DNA from: Membranipora membranacea
Lineage: Eukaryota; Bryozoa; Gymnolaemata; Cheilostomatida; Membraniporidae
Reading direction: 5' to 3'
Length of the DNA stretch: 64,000 nucleotides
NCBI GenBank assembly: GCA_914767715.1
Contig: OU612071.1
Span: 25,977,681 to 26,041,680 of the forward strand
How positions within the stretch are numbered: the first letter of the stretch is position 1; every line of letters begins with the position of its first letter. A program made the position numbers and the translations under genes. A model generated the notes under the pieces. The model made no database searches. It worked only from the letters and a program-made list of their open reading frames with translations, and was not told where the DNA came from. Positions 56,612-64,000 of this stretch are shown in pieces.

Positions 56612-56768
56612 CACGGAAATTTTTGCATATCGGTAGCAAAATAGTGCAAGCAGAGAGGTATTTCAATAGCTCACTGAGCTGTTGGGTACTTTCAGAATAC
56701 AACTCAATAGCAGTAGAAGATTACGGTAAAAATGCTCCAGTTATAAAGCACCCATTTGAAAAAAAAAC

Positions 56769-56851
56769 TGACCTTGATGGGATTCGAACCCACAACAATC
56801 TTATTGGTAGTGATTATAAGGCAGACGCTCTACACACTGAGCTATTCAGCC
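56769..56851 (-). ncRNA. tRNA-like pol III unit inside the hAT element
   Basis: On the minus strand it begins GGCTGAATAGCTCAGTGTG (D-arm/A box), has a CTTATAA loop like an Ile-TAT anticodon loop, then the exact B box GGTTCGAATCC in a good T-arm, and ends before a run of T's (A's at 56760-56767 on plus), a pol III terminator. The anticodon stem is not closed on its 3' side, and the outer acceptor pairs match only at the tip. It is therefore tRNA-derived, not a confident functional tRNA. In plus-strand translation it gives DGIRTHN, a well-known artefact of tRNA sequence read as protein. Confidence 0.65.
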
Positions 56852-56903
56852 ACTCACGGAAATCCGTGGGCCGTGAGTGTTAATATACGCCACTGACATG
56901 TGG

Positions 56904-58935
56904 CATGCTTACATTGAAGGGGCTAAGGTTCAAGTATAACTTTGTTCTAAAAATGTAATGTTCTCCTGATTTCAAACTTGTAAAGCAGTTTCAGTCATAG
57001 GACTGTGCTGATCTTAGCGATCTTAAGATTCGTATATTCGAGAGTATGTACAACACAATTCTGGAGGAACCACAGAAACTAGCATTAGCTTCTAGCGCAT
57101 AAAATTGGTCAGCATTACTCCATTTAAAGAAACTGTCTACTTAAATACCATTGTTATTATATTGAAGCAAATTGGTGAATGGAGACTACTACATGGTTAA
57201 CACTTTGCTACTTCGTTGCTACAGTGGGGCTGACACGTTGTAGCTATGTGTTTGACTGGTGGAACAACTCTATGATAAAAGGGACTGCTTTCCTACACGC
57301 ACACCACATGGTATCATGTGTCAGGATATGTTGTAGCAACCTAGCTTCCAGTAGATTTATCCCAGCCAGTCAAGCATTATTCTTATATGAATTGTTATTC
57401 AACCAGCCAAAAAGAATCAAAATGTAGGTCATTAAATGGAACATCATCCACAGATATTTTACCACCATTTCAAGAATTGTGGACAGTGAATAAGAAATGA
57501 AACAGTATAACATAGGAAAAGCAAAGATTTGAGTAGATTTAATTGGCATTGGTATCACAATTAATGAGATTCCAATGACATCACACTAGGACGTAAGGTA
57601 TTAAACCGCATGACTTCTCCTAGGTCACAATTCTTTTACAAGTAGAGCTGCTAAAACAGTTGTTATGAATTGACAAAGTTTGAGAAAATGAGCACTGCAC
57701 CTGTGTGAGAATCAACAGCCTGTATAATAAGGCTTCAGCAACTTTCTAAGCATTCACAGGATACGTGACATAAAACCTTGAACACCAATCGATTCAATAT
57801 TGATCATTTTCTTTTCAAATCAATCTGTAGACTTTGATGAGGAAAAGTTCTGTTATTGTATTCTTGTCTTCCTTAACCAAACCCTGTTACGGGAGTGTTA
57901 TATACCCTTACCACATCATCACAACCTATAACTATCAACAAGCTGGTTGATATATAACATCTAACAACTACCTCCATCCTCAGTAAGCCTTTCGCTTGCT
58001 ATAAAAGTAAAAGATTTCCATTGTGGCATATCCTGTAATTTGAATCTGATATTTCCTTGTTTACTCCTGTAATACACAATATATATTATTTTTAGTGTTT
58101 GTTTTGATCAATTAGTGGCTAATCAGGGTAATGTGCAATAATTGAGTTTCATAGAGCTCAAGTATCTTGAAGTAGGTAGGTGGGTAGTTAGGTGAAAAGG
58201 TCGGTAGGTAGGTGGGTGGACGGGTGGGTTGGTGGGATGGTTCGTTCGGTCGGTCGGTATGTCGGTAGGTAGGCTGCACAAAGTTATTGCATTCAGTTTG
58301 AGAGACCCCAACAGAAAATCTTCATTTTACACGTTAGTGCGTAGTTGTTTTCACACAGCTGTGTGCAGATTTGCAGTAATGAGTGCTTGTTGAACAACCA
58401 TTGTTGTATTCTGGAGTTGTCTAAACTTTACTTGAGATCAGACAACTCCTTATGTTATTTACAAGACTCTATGTAGTCACAGTGTGACCTTAACACATTC
58501 CTTTTGATGCTGTATATTCTGTTCGGAGTAGTAGCAATAATAAAATGGATCCAAGAATAAAAAACAATATCGGCATAATTGATGTACAAGTAATTGCCAT
58601 CAATACATGAAACACCAACAGAACAAACATAATGGTTACTTTTCCGTGTCATATTTGTTTACATATCTCCTCTAGAAGGGTTTGCTGTACGTATTCCCAG
58701 ACAAAATTGCTTGTTTTCTTTTGACTGACAGAAACACAAAGATGCCTAACATGCCCATCAACCTTTTCTATTCATCCATATTCAATCATATAAAACAATA
58801 CACTTTATCTAACAATGAGATGTAAGAATCATATAAGACCATTTGTTTGCTAAGGCTAAGGCAGATATTACCTCAGGGCATATGAGGTAATTTGGTGAAC
58901 CCGAGTTATCCCCACATCTCGAAAAGGCCAAAAAT
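56904..58935. other. Intergenic with a GGTN/GTAG microsatellite
   Basis: 58171-58275 is an impure tetranucleotide array (gtag, ggtg, ggtc units). The plus-strand frame 57179-57427 has a hydrophobic start but no recognisable domain, TATA box or splice partner, so it is not called. No other gene is supported. Confidence 0.5.
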
Positions 58936-58939
58936 CATA

Positions 58940-60130
58940 TAAATTATAAAGCGAAACACTTCTTTTGTGACTGGCATAAAATGTTATCAAGCTACTGACC
59001 TCAGATTTTCAGGACATACTCACAAAGTGTGTATTCCTTTGCCCCCATGAAAGTGGAATAATTGCATACATATGTGCTGTCATACTATTTGAAGCCATGC
59101 TGCTGCTCAAAAGAAAATGTGCTTCTACATTGTTTTACGGATTTTGCTGTGAACAAATATGCTGATAGTGTGTGTATTCACCATCAGTAATGTAATGTAA
59201 TTATATAACACAGAATTCACGCTTTATCAAAGTTATGTCAGACACTATCATTGTGGAATTGTAATTGAAGTCTGTGTGGCTCAGAGGATAAACCTCTGTT
59301 TTATGGACGCAGTGTTCTGGGTTCGCCCCAGTTTGGGGCAAATTTTTTATACTCACAATATGGCTACAAATCATAATTATTGTAACGAAAAATCTTCTTT
59401 TGTTGTTTACAAAATAAGTTATCGAGCTACAGACCTCAGATTTTCAGATCATACTCAAATAATGCCCGCGATGAAAATGGAATAGTTGCATACATATGCC
59501 GGCAGCAGGGCATCATTTTTAAACCATTTTCACTAAAGCTCTCAATATGTTGGCAGATGTATGCCTTGTTTACTAAAAAAATAACCACTATGTTCCTTGG
59601 GAGATCAGCAATCCAATGGTATAAAATATTGTGCTGTCAGACTTTTTGAAGCCATGCTGCTGCTCAAAAGAAAATGTGGCTTCACATTATTTTACTGATT
59701 TGTGATGCTTTAGAGCAAGCTTTTATTGTAGCTGTCATAAGCAATTATTGAACTAAAGACCGCAGATTTTCAGGACATACTCAAAGAATGTGTATTTCTC
59801 TGCCCCCCACGAAAGCAGAATAATTGCATACATATGCCGGCAGCAGGGCAGCAATATATATAATTTTTTTAATGTTTTCACTAAGGCTCTCGATAAGTTG
59901 GCAGATGTTTTCCTTGCTTACTAAGAAAATTACCACTGTGTTCCTCAGGAGATGAGCAATCCAATGATATAAACATTTGTGCTGCCTGACCATTGGAAGC
60001 CATGCTGCTGCTGAAAATAAAACGTGGCTGCACATTATTTTACTGATTTGTGATGCTTTAGAGAAAGCTTCTTTTGTAGCTGGCATAAGCAATTATTGAG
60101 CTACAGACCTCAGATTCTCAGTACATACTC
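58940..60130. repeat. Satellite with a period of about 348 bp, three units plus a partial
   Basis: The landmark gacctcag (or gaccgcag) occurs at 58997, 59432, 59758 and 60106, and gccatgctgctgct at 59094, 59651 and 59999. The last interval of each is 348. The first unit lacks about 130 bases internally and carries about 230 extra bases (roughly 59155-59390) that include the tRNA-like segment at 59270. Units contain attgcatacatatg.cggcagcagggc. The open frames here are not conserved between units. Confidence 0.88.
59270..59340 (+). ncRNA. tRNA-like segment within the satellite
   Basis: Contains TGGCTCAGAGGATA (A-box-like), a T-arm hairpin ctgggttcgccccag, and a T6 run just after 59340. The acceptor ends do not pair and the anticodon arm is weak. 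It most likely marks the head of a SINE inserted in the satellite. Confidence 0.45.
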
Positions 60131-60429
60131 AAAGTGTCACAAGCAGGGGGGTTGCCCTTAACATCTTTTTCAGCACTCAGCACTTTTTTTATGATATTTG
60201 TGGGGGGCTAGTTTTCATTTTAAATGCTACATAACTGTATACAAACTATTTTAATGAAACTATGTTGGAAACTTAATGATATGTACCAATTGAGAAACGA
60301 CACACTCAAAGCATTGAAAACTGGTGTTATGTGATTGGAGGGTCAATACATGGTCACCATTATCCACCCAGAATCGTAACGGAAGTGAAAAAATAGAGAG
60401 GGGCAGCCACTGGACTTATTTATGCAAGG
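60131..60429. other. Spacer between satellite and retrotransposon
   Basis: Short AT-rich stretch; no feature recognised. Confidence 0.4.
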
Positions 60430-63400
60430 GTCTTGACTTACTTGTCTTATGTTGCAGAACTCCTAGTGGAATATTGCGCCAGAATCGCCATCTCCTTTCC
60501 CTTCCATCTTTCCCGATCTCTCGCCATCTCGCCAGCCTCCACCCACGGCTTGAGGTTGTGTACCTTCATCTGTTTGAGCGCCGTTTTTCGCCAAGTCTGA
60601 TTGGGCCGCCTTCTCCTTCAGGTGCCCTCAGGGGCCCACCCGAGACTGGTGTGAGGGAGAGATTCCTTCCTCCTTAGGCTGTGTCCTAGGTACCTCCATC
60701 TTCTAACTTCTATGAGCTGAGAGACTGGTTTCTGCTTGCTGCATTCACATACGTCCAAGTTGGAAGTTTTGGACCACAAATATATTTTCCATATTTGACG
60801 GCAGCATTTCATGTGAAATACCTCCAGTTTGTCCATATCCACTTTCGTCATTCGCCATGTTTCACATCCATAGAGGAGCATAGACACCGCGTTCGAGATG
60901 TAGAGTTTGAACTTGAGATGATTGCTCATACTTTTTGATCTCCACACCTTGTTTAGTCTGTAAAAGGCTGTATTTGCAGAGTTGATGTGGTTCTTGACAT
61001 CTGCTGCTGCACCACCAGACGTGTCAATTTTCGCACCAAGATACATAAAAGTTTTCTACAAACTCAAGTTGCTTGTTGCTGACTGTAAAATTGTTGTTAG
61101 ATGCAGGGCCCATTCCATCTCGATGAATCCTTAAAACTTTCGTCTTTTGTTCATTGATGTGCAATCCCGCTTTACTCGCTGTTGTTATGAGCTTGTCTTT
61201 TACTTTTTGCATCTATCCATGTGTTGTAGAAAATAGCGCGACATCGTCTGCATAAGCTAGATAATTCACCTTGGTTGTAAGATTCCATCGGAGTCCAGTT
61301 CGATGTGTCGCTTGTACTTGCTTCATTATGTAGTCTGTAGCCATGATGAATAACAGAGGTGAGATTACACAGCCCTGTCTAACTCCTACTTCGAAGTAAT
61401 CGCCCTGAATTTTACATGCATACCCGGTGTAGAATGCCCTTGTCAGAGTGTTGAGTTTATCAGGGATACCATAAAACTTCATCAATTTCCACATGCTCTC
61501 CCGATGAATGCTGTCATAAGCTTTTCTGAAATCAATAAAATTGACGTACAGGGGCATCCTCCATTCTTCACACTGTTCTATGATGTTGCTCAGTGTAAAT
61601 ATGGGGTCTGTACAACTTCTTCTGCTGCGAAAACCTGCTTGGTCTTCATCTAGACTTCTGTTCTCCTCTAGGGCTCCGGCAATTCGGTGATGTAAAATCT
61701 TCAGAAATATTTTACTGATATACGGTAGTAGAGTAATACCCCTCCAATTTGTTGTCTTACTCAGGTCTCCTTTCTTGGGCAGTTTGATGATCACACCGCG
61801 CCTCCAGTCTTCTGGGATGTCTTCTTCTCTCCATATACCCGGGAGCAGAGTCTCGAGTTCTGCTGCACATGAGCTACTGCTACAGTGTAAAAACTCTGCA
61901 GGCAGCTCATCAATTCCTGGCGCTTTACCATTGCGTGAGGCTTTGATAATCTCTTCAATCTCCTAAAGACTAGGTGGATCATCATCTATCTCCAAAGCCA
62001 TACCTGTGCTGGGTATATCCAAGGTGTCCTCAGGCTCTGCTTGATTAAGAACTTCTTGAAAGTGCGCTGTCTAGATCTTTGCTTGTTCTTTGGGTTAACA
62101 ACTATTTGACCAATCTTGTCCTTGAGTGTAGCGGTTGATTTCCGCCTCGTTCCGCTCAGCTCTCTCGTGATATCGTACACTGCCTTCATCTGACCCATGT
62201 CAGCAGCTTCTTGTGCAGCTCCTGCAATATCTTAGATGTTGTCCTTCTTGTCCTGCCGCACGCTCTTTTTGACTAACTTCGCAAACTCTTTGTACTGTTC
62301 CTCTAGGCGCGCAGCTACGCGTCTTGAATGAGTGCCCAAGATATTACGCCTTGCTTCCTGTCTTCGTTCTATCAACTCCCATAATCTTTCTGACATCCAG
62401 TGTGCAGGTTTCCTCCGCTTTTCTCTTCCTACTACCTCTTCTCCAACATCATGGTATGCTTTCTTGATCTTAGTCCGTCTTAACATTACATTAGTATCTT
62501 CCGGTAATACCTGAAGTTGACTGAACTTATTCTCCATTGCTGCTGTGAACCTCTCTTTTAGCCTCGTCAGTTTAAGTAGATTGCGATTCCATTTAGCCTT
62601 TAGACTCGTCGCTTTACACTTTCCTGCTAGTTTGAGCCCCACTTTTCCAAGGATCAGATAATGATCGCTGTACACATCTGCAGATCGCATCACTCTCACA
62701 TCTTGCAGGGATCTCCTCCACTTCCTGTTTATCAGCAAATGGTCTATCTGAGTTAGCTGTCCACGAGGGGAATGCCACGTTAACTTGTGTATATCTTTGT
62801 GAGGGAAAATGGAACCACCAATCACCATGCCTTTTATTCTTCCAAACTGTAAAAGCCTCTCTCCATTGTCGTTCGCCGCCCAAACTCAATGCTGCCCTAA
62901 AGTATCCTCCATCCCTATGTTGACCGTTCCAACTTGTGCGTTGAGATCTCCCAGAACCAGAAGCATGTCATGTCTGGGAACCTCATCTTTAGCCTTCTGT
63001 AGGGACATATAGAACTCATCCTTTTTCTCATCCTCTGCCTCGGTGGTCGGTGCGTAACAAACAATGACACTTAGGTTGGTGCATCTAGCTGTCATCAGTC
63101 GCGGATTGATTGGGTTCCAATCAATCAAGCTCGTTCTCGCCTTCAAGGTCAAAATCAAAGCCGTACCCTGATGGTGCTGATTATCTTGCGTTCCCGAGTA
63201 CAACACTCTTTCTCCAGTCTCCAATCTTTCCTCTCCTTCTCCCGTCCATCTGCTCTCACTTATACCCAGAAGCTCCAGCTTCATTCGTCGGAACTCTCTC
63301 GCCACCAGCTCGGTGCGCCCGTCCGCATACCTGGTCCTGACATTCGAGGCATCAACAAATGTACTCCTCTCCAAACTCACGACAGAAACTTCCCGAGCGG

Positions 63401-63620
63401 TTTGGTCCCTGCTGGTCATGTAGACTTCTCGAGGCTGGAATTTTCTTTATCTGCATCCTATTTTGGGATTTTTCGATTCTGCTTCTGTAACTGGGTTTTT
63501 TTTATGTGAATGGGTAGTTGACCCAGACACAACCCCCCTCTTTTCCACGGATTTGGGACCGTCTGGGTGAATACGGGGATCTTCTCCCCCAACCACACTC
63601 TCCAGCTGGGTTTACTCGGA
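60430..63620 (-). pseudogene. Decayed non-LTR retrotransposon (endonuclease + reverse transcriptase)
   Basis: Read on the minus strand, one long protein is split into frames by stops and frameshifts. The endonuclease at about 63419-62640 shows GISESRWTGEG, the catalytic LVLGDLNAQVG, GQLTQIDHLLINRKW and SDHYLILGK. A linker follows (62560-61990). The reverse transcriptase at 61794-61213 has the A motif VNFIDFRKAYDSIHRESMW, the B motif GVRQGCVISPLLF and the C motif YLAYADDVALF. The thumb and tail (YLGAKIDTSGG, SMLLYGCETW, RRWRYLGHSLRR) run to about 60440. There is a stop right after the C-motif block near 61212, and frame changes near 62890, 62215, 61990 and 61040. The order and motifs fit APE-type LINEs (RTE-like proteins often labelled craniofacial development protein 2-like). 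Dead copy; clade not certain. Confidence 0.9.
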
Positions 63621-64000
63621 CACTTCAAGCTCTCATTGTGCTGCTGCGCTCCACAGAATAGTCAGGAATGGCAGGGCGACAATTCAAAGCTAAAATGTTA
63701 AACTGAATAATTGAAAATCTCATTGAAATACTGCTGTAGTGGTTGCAGTGGTTGTAGTGGTTTGCGGCTGGACTTACTTGTTATAGTGATTCCTTATCGG
63801 GTTGATTTGCCTCTAATTTTTGTTAAATCACGTGGGGACAACTCCCAATTCAACTCACAAAAATCTAGAGTAGACAACGCATCGAAAAATCGTAGTGAGG
63901 CATGATACTCGTCTTTGAAGATGATTTTTTAGGACACTATGGTGCAGATACTATGGTTCCAATCAGACTTTCAACTTCATAATTTTTACAAGAAGCCTCT
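63621..64000. repeat. Dispersed repeat, copy 2, next to the LINE
   Basis: 63660-63835 matches the repeat at 49120-49450 in landmark order. It lies just beyond the 5' end of the LINE. The rest of the window end shows nothing recognisable. Confidence 0.55.

Larger units (their letters stand above)
56480..56895. mobile_element. Non-autonomous hAT-type element (416 bp) carrying a tRNA-like unit
   Basis: The ends are CAGGGGCGTATATT at the left and AATATACGCCACTG at the right, inverted repeats of 14 bp with one mismatch. The 8-bp sequence acatgtgg is exactly duplicated at 56472-56479 and 56896-56903. An 8-bp target duplication with CAGNG termini is the hAT signature. ACTCAC motifs are mirrored just inside both ends. 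There is no transposase. The interior has two unusual parts: GC-rich hairpins (56538-56611) and a tRNA-like pol III unit (56769-56851). Confidence 0.9.

Noticed and set aside
56569-56883. Open frame with DGIRTHNNLIGSDYKADALH
   Set aside because: This is the plus-strand translation of a tRNA-like sequence inside a hAT-type element, a known annotation artefact.
57179-57427. 82-residue frame with a hydrophobic start
   Set aside because: No TATA box, poly(A) signal, homologue or partner exon visible. Chance open frames of this length are common here.
59270-59340. Functional tRNA gene
   Set aside because: Acceptor ends do not pair and the anticodon arm is poor. Kept only as a tRNA-like segment.

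Overview
This window is eukaryotic and almost certainly from an invertebrate animal. It is AT-rich, its genes are split by many GT-AG introns, no operons are visible, and much of the rest is decayed repeats (non-LTR retrotransposons, MITEs, tRNA-headed elements, satellites). The EMI-like cysteine pattern in three genes points to Metazoa. I cannot fix the phylum from sequence alone.

Layout. 1-3150 is a tandem duplication of about 1.36 kb carrying tRNA-like SINE remnants. 3829-20769 (minus strand) is one large gene for a secreted M4 (thermolysin/vibriolysin-like) metallopeptidase, rebuilt here exon by exon with consistent reading phase from signal peptide to stop. Its last part exists twice: two three-exon terminal cassettes (6676-8080 and 3829-5725), both in the right phase to follow the single HEISH zinc-site exon at 8900-9030. 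The gene can therefore encode two proteases that share the first half of the active site but differ in the second. Three intronic tandem arrays lie just downstream of splice donors in this gene.

20770-35300 holds no gene I can support, only diverged repeats and a fold-back element. 35334-44500 is a cluster of three small secreted cysteine-rich genes (plus, minus, plus). They share a CC...C...W..C...C...CC.G...C pattern resembling an EMI domain; two also share an acidic tail ending in Leu-Trp. 44600-54300 is repeat-rich: a LINE reverse-transcriptase tail, a 163-bp satellite, palindromes and a TTAA-flanked MITE. 54371-55046 is a compact gene with a TATA box for a 51-residue secreted peptide precursor with one cysteine, Pro-Tyr-Val repeats and a C-terminal Gly-Lys-Lys-Lys, a typical amidation signal. 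56480-56895 is a non-autonomous hAT-type element with an 8-bp target duplication; it carries a tRNA-like pol III unit and three GC-rich hairpins. 58940-60130 is a satellite with a period near 348 bp, and 60430-63620 (minus) is a decayed endonuclease/reverse-transcriptase retrotransposon.

The recognisable host genes all encode secreted products: a protease with two alternative catalytic halves, three EMI-like proteins and one probably amidated peptide. No direct functional link between them can be read from the sequence. All exon joins are my own reading of splice sites and phase and have not been checked against transcripts.
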